Positions 44,789 to 56,849 are shown, numbered from the stretch's first letter. The stretch is DNA of 64,000 bases from Linum tenue (GCA_946122785.1 CAMGYJ010000011.1:21825007-21889006), one strand, 5' to 3'. The notes: a model not told the origin generated them from the sequence alone. Numbers and translations are program-made.

Positions 44789-46130
44789 TCCTATAAAAGC
44801 TACCTAAATGGACTATTACTCATTTGAGCCATTATTTAGGAAGTTCTAAGATTTAACTGAGTTGAAGTAATGCAATATTGATTAGTTCTAAAATAAAAAT
44901 GGGTTCTATAATTGAGTCCATGAGTATTCATCCACGTCAAGTGTCGTCAACAATTAGATATGGAGTCTTGGTGAACTAATTGTGACTAAAATAGTGAAGA
45001 TGGAAGTATTTTGAGATGGTGACAAACTCGCTAAATAAAGGGTCAAGCGACTTTATATGAAATAAAAACAATGATATGAATCTGAAAAATATATTACTCT
45101 CATTATAAGATGGAATTTCTTTTAAAAAGTTATGCCTACTTAATTGTCATTACTCTAGCGGTTTTTATAATATTTAGTATCCACGATTCACACTTTAGTG
45201 GTCCAACGGTTTACTCTCAATATAAAATAGAAAATACATTACATTGCTTTCAAAAGCACTACGTAAATCAAATTTTATATTTTTGTGACAATTATTATAT
45301 TGTACTTAACAATATACATTCTTAAACTCGCATCCAGAATGCATAAATGTTTGAAAGATAAATGTTAATTCCCATCATAAGTTTGAAAGATAAATGTTAA
45401 CCAAAGATTATGCCTACTTAATTTTGTATTTTTATAATACATAAAGAAACCATGAAATGCGGTAATAAGATGGAATTTGGAAACAAAACCACCAGGGAAG
45501 AAGGAGGGCCAAGTGGCATCCTTCCATGACAACATGTAACTCATGCAATCCCTCCCATTGCAATCTCTACTTCCCCCAATCCGTCGGAATCCTCGTTGAT
45601 CAGAATGTATCCGGCCGGCCCCTGAAATCTTCACTCACTCTCTTATTCCACTCTCTTTATTCACTCCTTAATCAGCAATTGGGATATGGAGTTAGGCTGA
45701 TCAGTGATTGCACCTACGACTATCCAACTCCGATCGATCTCACCTTGGCCAGCGGCCAGGGGATCGGCTGAGGGGGGAAAGGAAAGGGGTGGCGTGGCCA
45801 ATGGGAAAAGGGTTAAGATCTACTGAGGGGCAAAGAGTTTCCTACCAAGCAAATACTCAGGGATACCATACCACCTGTACGTGGGACTTGCCTAATCGCT
45901 AGCCGGATGACGAATCGAAGATTGGAGGAGAACGGAGAAAATCACGGCACAGGAAAAAAGGGGGTATGGTTACTTATGGTGAACATCCCTGCATTCCACC
46001 AGACCCCTAATGCAAAACATGCGCTACTAATTATTCATTCATAAACCGCAATTGCAACCCCTCATACGTAAACGTTAATCCAACCGCTCATATATTAAGG
46101 TCGAACCTAAACCCAAAGGTCGGAATGTTA
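44789..46130. other. Intergenic sequence, possibly Helitron interior
   Basis: AT-rich to 45500, with a repeated tttgaaagataaatgttaa at 45350 and 45382, then a more GC-balanced stretch (45520-45900) without a convincing coding frame. I recognise no gene here. Confidence 0.3.
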
Positions 46131-47900
46131 CAACTTTCTTTCTCCTTCCCAATTTTCTCCTCCTCTTTCGTGAACAAAGCGTAAATGAGAGTATACTGCT
46201 AGTGATACATATACCATTAGATCTAGGGGTGGCTATACGGTCCGGTCCGGTTAAATTGACCCAAATTGATCCGGTCCAGTCTGGTTTTTTTGAAAATATA
46301 AGGACCGAAGATTGGATTGGATACAGTCCGGTCTTGATCCGGTCCGGTCTTGACCCGGTCCGGTCCCAATTCGGTCTTGATTTTATATTGAGATTGTGGG
46401 AATTTGAGTGGCCTAAGGCCTAAAAGGGTGAGGAGTTGGTTAAGTTTTGTACTAAGTGCAAAGGTATGTGACCGTTTATGCAAATTACCCTTAAGTTTTG
46501 GGTGTTGAGCTCTCTTATCCGGTCTTTATCCGGTTTTTTACCTCAAATCTAAGCCCAATATTGGATTGGATTGTTTACTATCCGGTCCCGGTCCGGGTTA
46601 TACGGTCCGGTTTCCGGTTTTTCATCCGGTCCCGGTCCAAATAGCCAGCCCTAATTAGATCCTCCAAAGGATTGAGTATCGAGTTCAAATCGCCACACAC
46701 CAACCATGAAAAACCTTTCACTATCCACTTACTAAGACTGGCATATAGGTAGCTCTCTCTCCCCTTCATCACTGAAAGCATAAAATGTCATAAAGAAAAA
46801 CTGCTCCAGGGATGATAAGCTAATATATGAATGCAGTCGCATTTCATAGGCAGCAACTTCACTTCCTCCTTCCATGCTAACCAAACCCTCCTCAAATTAT
46901 AATACTTCTGATAATTTTTAGCAAAAGTAAAAATTAGTAGAGGGTGCAAGCACCACCTCTTTTTCCGAACTCCCTCTCGACCTCTCACTTGTGGAGCGTA
47001 CAGTTGAACAATAATGTATTTGGTACATATAGCCGCAAATGAGATACACAACATATATAATATGAGTAGTTTCTTTCAGCGGAGGTGGTCTAACCCCAAT
47101 AACAATCAATTGCTCCATAACCACATGAAATACTGTTACCTTCAGCAACACAATAAGGCAGGTCTACTGCATGGACTTCCTTTTTTCTCCAAATTCTCTT
47201 AGTACGACCTCCTACGTGCAAATAACCATCATGACCAAATAAGCAGCAGGAAGCACACACCAGCGACAATCGACAATATTCAACATTGATATACATTTCA
47301 CCATTCCATCTAGCGTGATACTAATCTTATCAACTAACGTCTTTTTTGCACTTACATCCACGCATATTTTAGTAACCCCTACTAGTTTCAAATGCGTCGT
47401 CGGCTTATCCATACACTAGAGTTTACCAACAAGACTAGCTACTCTTCTCAATCCCTCCTTCGTCGCGAGTTCATATGGCAATTCATAAAGCTAATCCATA
47501 CCGGAACAACATAGTTGTCAATATGCAAAGTAGGAATCCCAGGTACTAGCATCGTAGGCAGAGCATGTTGTCTCTGTCGGCTCCCTTCGAAACCCCATTG
47601 GCAACAAGTCAACGTAGGTAACTGGAATAACACAAATATGTCCTCCAACCACAAAACCTTCACCTCTCATCCACGACTCCACAACCAAATAGAGAAGAAT
47701 CGGATAGTTTCCAGTGACGGAGGAAAATAAGAAACTTCCTCACAATACAATTCTCCCATCGACGAATCCCCTCATCAATCACCGACTTAGGAATACATAA
47801 TGATTTGTTGATAACTTTCAGCTCAAAATACTCTAATATCATATCCTCTATTGCACGGAATAACGAAGCCCATGATTGATCGTTGGTGGCGCATCCGATG
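46130..47900 (-). pseudogene. L1-type LINE fragment: ORF1 and endonuclease start
   Basis: The minus strand from 47860 reads PKSVIDEGIRRWEN, then SRRR and IPTLHIDNYVVPVWISFMN with NCHMN, DKPTTHLKLVGVTKICVDV, then CCLFGHDGYLHVG. This is the DUF4283 plus zinc-knuckle layout of plant L1 ORF1. Further down, WLVCGDLNSILNPLEDL (46720-46665) is the endonuclease GDFN motif. A hAT element splits it at 46224-46653. Numerous stops and missing spans make it a remnant. Outer boundaries are approximate. Confidence 0.72.
46224..46653. mobile_element. hAT-type non-autonomous element, 430 bp
   Basis: Ends are taggggtggctat and the complement of tagggctggctat. The 8 bp duplication attagatc is perfect (46216-46223, 46654-46661). 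Subterminal zones are packed with ggtccggtc/gaccggacc words. Confidence 0.9.
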
Positions 47901-47973
47901 AGGCCTCGTCAGCAACAAGTGCCACCAGTAGAAGAACGAGAGAAAGAGAGTTTATGCCTAAAACTCTGTTAAG

Positions 47974-48444
47974 TGTAGTAGGAAAGAATTTATTGAAGGC
48001 ATGATCAGATCACTCTCCTTAGAGTGTTATATGCCCCACAACAAATTGTTGGTAGAATCGAGCAAATCACCATCAGGAGTCCCTTCAATTCAAAGTCCGA
48101 AAGCAGCAATCTTGCAGACTTATGTGTTTATGAAATAGAGAAGGAAAACGTGAAGAAAAAGAATTCTCTCTTATTACAAAGAGTTATGACAATCATCTAT
48201 TTATACTCGTGAAAATTGGAAGTTACCTTCCGAAGAGACAAATCGTTTCACAGAAAAAGGTAGTTACCTTTTTCGAAATGTCACATTCTTTCACAAAAAA
48301 GGAAGTTATCTTTCTGGAAGGACACTTCTTTTCACAATATTCAAACGTTAATTAATTATTTAATTAAATTGCCAAAAGACTCAATTCTTATGCTTTACTT
48401 CTCCCATCAATGTGGTATTACAACTCTATTGACTAACTCTAACA
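47974..48444 (-). repeat. 3' LTR of the decayed Copia
   Basis: The 471 bp LTR matches 50781-51252 with scattered differences. Shared text includes gcttgcagactt-like and cacaatcttgcagac blocks. Confidence 0.85.
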
Positions 48445-48959
48445 ATCCTCCTCTTAGTTAACAAGGGTTGATAATACCGGCTCCAAACAAGTAATGCATA
48501 CATAAAGGTATCTTTGCGATTTGAACCTTTACTTAGTGTAAGCAACTCAAAGTTCATAGCGAATCAGTGACGGGCTTAAGTCTAGGAGTTATGATCCAAA
48601 GCACACGCTTACTTGTCTCTTCTCTAAACCACAACCACCAATAACGGTAGCACTATTATGGCCATGTGATGATCCTGTTCCATGAGCATACACAAAAGTT
48701 TACATCTACTTTTGTTAGAGCGGCACCACTCTTAATGCTCACATATGTGACATTCCACATAAACGTCTTTAAGAGTTCTATAACTCGCCCTTCTTTCAAC
48801 TAAATTACTTCTACAATAAATTAGTATCTCAGTTAGAGTAACTTGTTATTACCACATTGAACCTTTTAAGTTTTAATTAGTGAATACCTAAAGAAAAGGT
48901 TGGGTTTCTATTACTTCGAACTATACAAAATGTCTCAATTCCATTCATTGGGATGTCTC

Positions 48960-49440
48960 TTAGATCATGCCTCTTGGCAATGCCTTGGTAAGAGGATCTG
49001 CCAAAATATTGCATGATATAACATACACGATGAAATGATTCCATTTGTAATAAAATACTAACATAATCATGTCTTAGACTAATATGTCTACACTTACCAT
49101 TGTGAATCTTGTTATAACCCTTAGAAAAAGTAGCCTCACTATAACAAAAGACTTAAATGGCCGAAATCGATTGTGACCACAACTCTATATCTAACAACAT
49201 GTTTCTTAGCAATTCTGCCTCTTTTCCAGCCGCCTCAAGGGCTAGGAATTCAACTTCCATAGTGGAGTGTGTATTACATGTTTATTTCTTTGAAGTCCAA
49301 GAAACAACTCCATAACCTAATGTAAAAATCCACCCGTTGTAGATTTATTATCACTAGCACTTGTTATCCAACTAGCATAAAAAACATCTCCCCCGCAATT
49401 CTATCACTTGCCGAACTATAATATGGATAATTCCATTTTA
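48960..49440 (-). pseudogene. Copia RNase H remnant
   Basis: The minus strand reads YASWITSASDNKSTTGGF, VVSWTSKKQT, then MEVEFLALEAAGKEAELLRNM and finally NILADPLTKALPR near 49005-48965. These are the terminal motifs of Copia RNase H. Stops interrupt the frame. Confidence 0.8.
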
Positions 49441-49479
49441 TTTTCCATAGTTTTACTTATTGAACTTTCAACCACTACA

Positions 49480-49960
49480 TTGATCTAATTGTTTACCAAT
49501 GATATGGACTAATTGGATTAGCATACCACAAACAATTCATATATTATTAGAAATATCATCTAATACCTTATCAATGTTAATGGTCAAGGCAATTTGAGAT
49601 GCCACAAGTAATTCATATATGTATTTCTAGATTGTATTGAAATAACATCTAATTACTTACCAATGACATTTCATTGAGGTAACTTGACATACCACAAGCA
49701 ATTCAAATAAATATTCTAAGTCAATCGTCTAATTACTTGTCAATGGTATATACTTCATAAATATACCATAAGTAATTCGGACTTTAAGTTCAATAAGATC
49801 ATCTCAATTGAGCTCTCATGCCAAATTGTTTCCAATGGTGTATGTCCACATATAGCATAGTCCATAAACAATTCTAACCAATAGGTTCGCACCATAATCC
49901 TACATCAAATTGTTTTCTAATGGTAGAGTATACATATACCATAAACAATTCTGATGATGA
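49480..49960. repeat. Diverged array of inverted-repeat units
   Basis: Units of about 90-110 bp contain aattgtttaccaatggta-type words on one side and accacaagcaattca on the other, so each unit can fold back. Four to five units are visible. It occupies the place where Copia gag and most of pol are missing. Confidence 0.55.
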
Positions 49961-50780
49961 TTATTTTGATGATCACCATTCTTTGGCAAGGTTATTTAAT
50001 CCTAAGGATCCATCTTAGTTTCATTTTCTTTACACTCATGGCATAGGAAACATAAAATCATAAACCACATACATGATAAAATTATCATATCGGGGGAATG
50101 CTATTCATCATTATTTCAATTTACTTCAAGATCACAACTCAAAAAAAATTGTTACATAAACCAAATTGTTGCATCTTGCAACCATCAAAATTGAAACTCA
50201 TACAAATTTTGCTGAAAAATTTGTTTCAAGAATTTAACTTGAATTCTTCCAAATTCAAACACAATTGAATTTTCTTAAACTCTTCTCATAATATGAATTA
50301 CGAGTTTGTTCTCATCTCAAATACTACAAAAAGTATTTAATATCACTTAATCGAACAAAATTGGTTCATCATATTTCGTTGCACACAATTGCAACATGAA
50401 CAAACCATGCACAAATCATAAAAGCAAATATGTAAGAAAATAATTCTGTCAGTGAAACTTTTAATATCATGCAACAATAGACATGGCAATTTTTGCCTAG
50501 AAAATCAAATCCATTGCACAATCGGAGATATCACTTTGCATGAAATCACAGTTCCATTAATCATGCAAAATCATGCTTATGTATTAGAGATTCTCATTTC
50601 TAAACTTGGAACTTGTCTTTCTCAGGAACCAACCTTGCCACCGAAATCAATTTATGTATTCATGAAATTGATGCCATCAAATTAATTGAGTTTGTTGAAA
50701 TCTGAAGTATAAGCCTTCAACGTACTTTCCATTCAGAATCCATTTTTTCAATAAATAACACTCTAAGATTGTCAGGAAAG

Positions 50781-51252
50781 TGGTAGGAAAGAATTCTTTA
50801 AGGCGTGATTAAATCACTCTCTTTAGAGTGTGTTATTTGCCCCCACTACAAATTGTTGTTAGGATCGAGCAAACCACCCCCAAGAGTCCCTTCAATTCGA
50901 AGTCTGAAAGCAACAATCTTGCAGACTTCTATGTTTATGAAATAGAGAAGGAAAACGGGAAGAAAAAGAATTTTCTCGTTTTAATTAAAAAGACTTGTGC
51001 AACCATCTATTTATGCTTGTGAAAACTAGAAGTTACATTCCAAAGAGATACATCGTTTCACATAAAAAGTTATAAGTTACCTTTTCCGAAAGGACACCTC
51101 CTTTCACAAAAAAATGAAAGTTATCTTTCTAGAAGGTCACTACCTTTTACAATGTTCAAACGTTAATTAATTAATATAAAATTTATTTAATTAATTAAAC
51201 GACCAAAAGACTCAAAATGTGGTATTACAACTCTATTGACTAACTTTTAACA
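50781..51252 (-). repeat. 5' LTR of the decayed Copia
   Basis: Matches 47974-48444. Its 3' end on the minus strand reads ttctttcctacca rather than ttctttcctactaca. Confidence 0.82.
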
Positions 51253-51800
51253 CTAGTGGCTTTCAGGATTTGCCAAATGTCAATGTGGCCATGCCTAAAC
51301 TTCTGGTAGGTGACTATAATAATTTGGATAAATTATTTGAGCAGTATTTAAAGTTAAGGGTCTTATTTGATGCATATATAACTAGAGTTTGCGGGTGTAA
51401 TTAGCCCAAATTGATAACTTGGTTGGTGTATTTTGGCGTTTTGGGCAACTGAAAAGAAAACTAGTGATTACTGTTACAGAAGAGTTGAAGAATCAGTGCC
51501 ATATACTTACCTAGAGGTGTTAATTAAACCACCGGTACAGTTTTTGTTAGGTAATTTGTTATTTTCCTCTAATCTGGTGGGTGAAGGAGTATGAGACCGA
51601 TAATACAAAAGAGTGTGTTCCAACTGCATGTAAATAATGTAAATCTACTTAAAAATCCGTATATGCGATTTACCAGTTTTGTTTTGATATTGCGAGACTA
51701 TATCTATGGTCAGTCACACCAAGATCGCTTGTCTTTAATTTCCTCAGAACACACCAAGACAGCTAGCTTCTCAATATCTAGCAACGACCAGTACACTACG
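51253..51800 (+). other. Upstream region of the S1-like gene
   Basis: AT-rich with no recognised element. An open frame runs from 51591 in phase with the S1-like gene but lacks any conserved feature upstream of 51927 and crosses the TATA box, so it is not treated as coding. Confidence 0.4.
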
Positions 51801-51809
51801 TTACGTACA

Positions 51810-51818
51810 TATATATAC
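51810..51818 (+). promoter_or_regulatory. TATA box of the S1-like gene
   Basis: The sequence tatatatac lies about 110 bp before the chosen start codon, and would give a leader of roughly 80 bases rich in GAAAG and ending in a gagc repeat. Confidence 0.55.
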
Positions 51819-51926
51819 ACCAGCCCAGCTCCGCTCCAAAGACCGGGAAAGAAAGCAAGGAAAACTCAGAAAAAGAAAAGCAAAAAGAAAGAAAGAGCGA
51901 GCGAGCGAGCATCTGGGAAACCAAGA

Positions 51927-52421
51927 ATGAGGAGGTCCAGGTCCAGTAAGTTGGTGTTGGTTGTTGTGAGGCTGAGCTTGGGCGTCCTAATGGCGGCCAG
52001 CGCTGCGTCGGCGCTGAACCTGAGGGCACCAGTAGTGCGGCGGCCATTCAAGCAAGTCCACGTCCTCAACGAGCTCACTGACAACAAGCTCCTCCACGTG
52101 CACTGCCACTCCAGGGAGACGGACTTGGGGAGCCATGACGTGGCAGTGGGGGCAGAGTACACGTGGAGGTTCCGGGCGAGCCCCCTGGGGAGCAGCAGGT
52201 GGTCCTGCGACGGCACCACGGACGACAATCGGCGCGTGACCTTCGAGTCGTACTGGGAGGACGTGGCGCTGGCGAGGAGGGAGTACATGGGGAACACTTA
52301 CTGGGTGGCCCAGGAGGACGGCATCTATCTCAGGCCCATTCAGGGAACTAGAGACGAAATCCATGCCACCTGGCTCCCTGCTGGGCCCCCTACCGCTCCC
52401 CTGCCCCCAGTGCTACACTGA
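51927..52421 (+). CDS. Self-incompatibility S1-like secreted protein (SPH family)
   Basis: A single exon of 164 codons. Residues 1-29 form a signal peptide: Arg/Lys-rich start, then LVLVVVRLSLGVLMAASAAS. The mature part has the S1 fold signature: VHVLNELTDNKLLHVHCHS (about 44-62), DLGSHDVAVGAEYTWRF (66-82), RWSCDG (91-96), VTFESYW and YWVAQEDGIYLRP (125-137). S1-like proteins are small secreted proteins; in Papaver one is the stigma self-incompatibility signal, but most homologues have other or unknown roles. Only two cysteines remain (60 and 94), fewer than the usual four. It is unusually GC-rich beside its AT-rich surroundings. ATG 51927 is preferred over 51591 because of the signal peptide and TATA position. 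Confidence 0.88.
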   Translation: MRRSRSSKLVLVVVRLSLGVLMAASAASALNLRAPVVRRPFKQVHVLNELTDNKLLHVHCHSRETDLGSHDVAVGAEYTWRFRASPLGSSRWSCDGTTDDNRRVTFESYWEDVALARREYMGNTYWVAQEDGIYLRPIQGTRDEIHATWLPAGPPTAPLPPVLH

Positions 52422-52703
52422 GATGAGATGAGCCTTGCCCGCCAACTCTCCTCCTCAACCATGGATCGATTCGTGCGCCTAAATAAGGTTGTTGGATTTT
52501 ATTGGTTTCGTTTCAACTATATATTTATGTTAAACCTAGCTCAACTGCGCCTAAGTGGTTGCAATAATAATAACAATATGTAATAATGAGGAATATCAAT
52601 CAAAGTATTACTGAATTAAACAAAGTGAGACAGGTACATCATCTAGCCGTAGCAGGTTAATAAGAAAAATCGGAGGCCTATCTAGCCTACAGATGATGCT
52701 GAT

Positions 52704-53930
52704 TGACTCGCCCTGACTATCACAATAAAATCTCATAAAAAGCCCAAGTATAAACCTTAATTGAGTGCAATATAGGGCAATTTAAGTTTAAATATCAACC
52801 CGGGTCGACCCATGTACCGCTACTTCGATTGTCTAAAACATTATCTAACGGTTGGTTTTGATGAAAGCAAAGATCTAAAGCTAAAGTACTTGCAAAGTGA
52901 AATGGTTTTGACACTAATTGAGAAGGCTTCACCTGGGTGTTGCTCCCCCTTGCTAGCAATTACGACTTGATGGATCGAATGGCCGCGTGTGGTGAGTGGG
53001 TTGTAAACCGTAGGGAAGTCTAAACAAGTAGCCAAAGCTACCCTCTTAGTCTCTAGGTCGAGGAAAGTGGATACGATCCAAGCCACTAATGCGACTCTCT
53101 CAACCTATTCACTAAGGATTGGTTAAACTTCACCCTCAAATCGGAGTTCGGTCAGCCACCCACAACCAAACCCTAGGTGCTAATACGAAATAGGAGGTTT
53201 GCCCTGCATTAACCTAACTAAGAGACAATGAATTGCCTAAGAAAACCCAACATTCAAGCCTCTTTCAAAGAAAGGAAGGGGGTTTTATCTCTACCTAGGT
53301 TAGAATGACAATTAGATTGATAGGCTTTCACACAACACAATCATTCATGAATAATACATCCACATTCACATTGAACACAACCACACACAAATCATTCAAT
53401 TCATACAAGCAATCACATTCACATTGAAACCCTAGCTTATCCTCTTCTTTGCTTCGTCACTTTCTCACTCTAGAAATCTGAAGAAGAAGTTTCTCACACT
53501 AGGTCTCCCCCTCTTCTTTCTTTCAGCTGATCTTTTATACTAAGATCGCACCCAGTTCACGGCCCTGAACATCAAGATGCGTCCGTGAACACAGTGAACT
53601 AGACCAAAATGCATCGTTTCACTTCTGGGGGGGAGGGTCACGGTTTGTGGTTCCTGTTCACGGTCTTAGCGACCGTGAACAGCCTTGGCGTTAGTAACCT
53701 CAAAAATCCCTATGGACGTTTCGCGGTTCACGGGTTGTGGTTCCAGTTCACGGTCCTGGCGACCGTGAACTCCAATGCTGGACCGTGAACACAGGCTGAA
53801 TCCTCCTATTAGACTCTGAAACACACTGAACACACAAGAAACCTAGCGTAAAACCACCCCTTTTGGAGCCCAATTGCCACAAACGTCAAAGAGAAACGGG
53901 GATAAAAAGTGTACAATTATGCCCGAATCA
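52704..53930 (-). mobile_element. Solo LTR of the same Gypsy family as 534-30219
   Basis: On the minus strand it begins tgattcgggcataattgtac and ends gagtca, matching both ends of the LTR pair 534-4034 and 28528-30219. Flanks ctgat (52699-52703) and ctaat (53931-53935) give a one-mismatch 5 bp duplication. It carries gttcacggtc ... gaccgtgaac hairpins (53550-53800) upstream of a TATA box (minus strand, about 53533-53541). Only one LTR and no internal region are present. Confidence 0.85.
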
Positions 53931-54367
53931 CTAATCTCAGTATGAGTCTCATATGCCTGTCGGATCTTCTCTACCAAAGTCGAACAATCGACTTCCCGCT
54001 GCAAGTTTCGGAATCCTAGTTATCCCGCAAGCTGAGAAATTTTTGGTCGTTCCGCAAGAGGGCGATCGGTTTCCATTGCTTGTCTATGACCAATTTTCAA
54101 TGTGATGGGATAATATTTCCATGCAAAGAACAAAAATATAGGGTGAGAGAGGGTCCCCCTGACGGACACCCCTAGAGGGAGTGATCTAGTCTGTTAGTTT
54201 CCCATTCTAATTAATCTGCATATTGTTTTGTTCATCATAGAACATAATTTGGCTAACACAGGTATTTGACAAGCCATTCTCCGTCAGGGTGTCACGGATG
54301 AAGTCCCATCTCAGCCTATCATAGGCTTTCTCCAAACGAATCTTCATGACCAGTCCTCTTATGCGGA

Positions 54368-54823
54368 TAGGGATGGTAATTTGAACATGTTCCGCCCAGT
54401 ATTATCCGACCTGACCAGCGATGAGGCATGTACTATACGACCCACAGTAGCGTGGGATGAGGGATGAGTATCTACTTCCGACCCGAATCATTTTGCCTGT
54501 CCCTCCCACTTCTTGCCCCTTTCTATCTTAATTTTTACAATATCTATTCATATTTCTACTATTTTGATTTTTCTTCAAATAGTTAGACTTGATCTTTCAA
54601 CTAGTTACACTCAATTACCCATTTTATTATCAGTATTTACATTCATAAAGTGTTTTCGCTTTGTTTTATCATATAAAGTAAAATTTTGCATATCTTTTTT
54701 TCGAATAACATGTAAAAGTGGGTCAATCCGCCCCGTACGGGTATTACCCGCCCCAACAGTGCTTAGTGGGGGGCGGGTATGGTATTGAGGTACCCGCCTT
54801 GCCTCGCCCCATTATCATTACTA
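54368..54823. mobile_element. hAT-type non-autonomous element, diverged
   Basis: Left end tagggatggtaat and right end complement of tagtaatgataat. Flanks tatgcgga and tctgtggc agree at five of eight positions. Removing it restores the LINE frame from KKKGHR to GLVMKI, which supports the boundaries. Subterminal words are cccgcccc/gggcggg. Confidence 0.75.
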
Positions 54824-55522
54824 TCTGTGGCCCTTCTTTTTACGAAAAGTATGAATGACTTCCTGAATAATTAGGATTTTGTTGTTTGTTTGGCGACCTG
54901 GAATGAAGCTACTTTGAGTTGGAGCAACCCTTTTGTTCATCAAAGGTTTCAGCTTGTTGGTAATGTCCATGGTGATGGCCTTAAGCCATGCGTTGTTGAA
55001 GAAGATGGGCGGAATTGAGCAGCACGAGGATGTTAGTCAAGCTTTTTCCATCATTTCCTCGCCAATATCTCCTGTATAGAAAATGAGGTGACCATGTTAG
55101 TCGGTCTTTTTATAACTAAGGGCCATAATTTTTTATAGAAAATTGCTAGATAACGATCCAACCCCTGGACAGAGAACCATTTCATACAAAAAAGTGCCTT
55201 ATGAACAACAAAGATATGAAAAAGGCGAATGAGAGTCATGAGATCCCCTTGACTGATAGGCGGGAAGCTATTTTTTATCATCTTGTTACTATACTGCATA
55301 TAATCCTGTGTGTAAATAGGGGTGATAATCAGTCGGTTACCACTAACTGAATATTCGATTATCGGTATACCGTTTCCTTCGAAGCTACTGTCGATTAAAG
55401 AAAACTGGTTAACCGGATGATTGGTTAATGGTTATCAATCGGTTAACATCCCTGTACCAAAAATATTCAATTCCCCTCCCGTCGTGTTCCTCTGTATCTC
55501 CTGTCCCTACAACAGAAATACG

Positions 55523-55950
55523 GCGATGGCAGCAGATCAGAGATCCAATTCAACCCTTCCCACTCCAACCTCTCAGACGAGGATTTCAGGTAATGAGCCG
55601 CCGCCCAGATCCTCTTTCGAAAGAAGAAGAAGAAGAAGAAGAAGAAGAAGAAGAAGAAGAAGAAGGGGAATCTGGGTCGGACGACACTGCATACCATTTG
55701 CTTTTCTTCCCTCCCTTGTTGCTCTCGCCTGGATCTGGACTGGGATTCATCAAATTTGTCAACGAGCAAGGCTTGATGGGGACGATTTGGCTGCTTTCCA
55801 CAGGAATGCGCGAGGGAGAGTGAGAGGCGGATCTTCAAAATCGCGATGGTGGGTGCAAGGGCTGGGAAGGGAAAGGCGGCATCATGGAAAGCTCGGAGGC
55901 GGTGAGTCGTCAGACAGGGAAGGTCGAATGTGAGAAGGGAGGGAAGCCGG
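55523..55950 (+). other. Possible captured host gene fragment in the hAT element
   Basis: An ATG at 55525 opens MAADQRSNSTLPTPTSQTRI followed by a gtaatg donor-like word at 55589. Then comes a long (AAG)n tract (55619-55666) and a mixed GC-rich stretch. No domain is recognised. It may be the 5' UTR/first exon of an unidentified gene. Confidence 0.3.
55619..55666 (+). repeat. (AAG)n microsatellite
   Basis: About 15 AAG units, which produce poly-Arg, poly-Glu or poly-Ser readings in different frames. Confidence 0.95.
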
Positions 55951-56849
55951 GAATAAAGGGTATCTGGTTTCTGGGTGGCAAAGCGATTAGTCTTTCGATA
56001 GGGTTTCTTCTCCTCAACTTTACATGCTACATTTTGCATTTTTCAGAACTCGACCGTATCCGGTCTAATTGGAAAACCATCGTTATGTATCAACATGGGG
56101 GCGAGAAGCCCTAGTTGCCACTGGCTACAACCGAGTTTCCGGGTTACCGGTCAAACTGTTAACCGAGAATCCGATTGTCAGCCCTACCTGTAAAGCTTGG
56201 AGAAAAAATATATGATAAGATTTTGTAGTATCTCAGGATTGTCAACCCAAGCTCCATAGCCATCTCATATCTTGAGGATTTTATTGCGTCTTCTACGATA
56301 AGCCGCTTGTTGGTAGAAATAGGAAGTGTTTTGTTCTCCATATTTCATCCATTTTTCATTAGAACGTTGGAACCAAATCATCTCTTCCTGGCAAAGGAAT
56401 TGGCTTGTACTTTGATGAGTCCTTGGCAAAGGAATTGGCAATTGGATTCTGAACCCCCAAAATCCTGCAGATTGAGTGAGATATCTTTTAAACCTTGATG
56501 GAGAGGGATGTTGGCATTCCATGAGTCTGCAAAATTTTTTGCAAATTTATCATGAAGGAGCCATGCCGCTTCAATGAGAAATGGTTGGCTCCATCACAAT
56601 TACTGGGAACAACATAGCAAGAAGTGTTGATTGGAAGATGATTGGAATGAATTTCAAGGGAATGTTGAATGGTAGTATGAGGAAAGGCCGCGTTTCATTA
56701 TGAATTGCATAATGATCGATCAATTCGGCTAGCCTTATGCGTCCGGGTAGTGTCTACCTAAACCAAGAGTACTTAGAACCTGAAAAACTAAGTCAAACAA
56801 ATTAGCATCATTAATCCATTTTGTGAAACGTTGACATCTGCGCAGAGAG

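Larger units (their letters stand above)
47974..51252 (-). mobile_element. Decayed Copia element with two LTRs and an RNase H remnant
   Basis: LTRs at 47974-48444 and about 50781-51252 begin tgttagagttagtcaatag-like on the minus strand. A purine tract aagaggaggat adjoins the 3' LTR. Only the end of pol remains. No matching target duplication or clear primer binding site is seen, so outer flanks may be altered. Confidence 0.75.
55317..56186. mobile_element. hAT-type element carrying foreign sequence, 870 bp
   Basis: Left end taggggtgataatc, right end complement of tagggctgacaatc. Flanks tgtgtaaa (55309-55316) and cctgtaaa (56187-56194) match at six of eight. Outer 150 bp at both sides are rich in ggttaac/cggttaacc words, while 55490-56090 is GC-rich and unlike them, suggesting a captured gene 5' region. 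Confidence 0.8.
53935..56540 (-). pseudogene. L1 ORF2 reverse transcriptase region
   Basis: The minus strand gives EEMIWFQRSNEKWMKYGEQN and YRRRRNKILKI (56430-56270), then after the first hAT a linker with LTFIYDRR-like wording. It continues MDITNKLKPLMNKRVAP, TQSSFIPGRQTNNKIL and IQEVIHTFRKKKG (54990-54840). After the second hAT it continues GLVMKIRLEKAYDRLRWDF (54350-54290) and [20 protein letters not shown] (54180-54120). These are the conserved blocks of plant L1 reverse transcriptase up to the GDPLSP motif; the later YADD block is missing. Confidence 0.85.

Noticed and set aside
45365..45902. Small frames in both strands
   Set aside because: Under 90 codons, mutually overlapping and without recognised motifs.
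51591..51926. N-terminal extension of the S1-like protein from ATG 51591
   Set aside because: It crosses the TATA box, lacks conserved sequence and would hide the signal peptide.
55421..56039. Arg-, Glu- or Ser-rich frames of 130-190 codons
   Set aside because: Generated by the (AAG)n tract in different frames.
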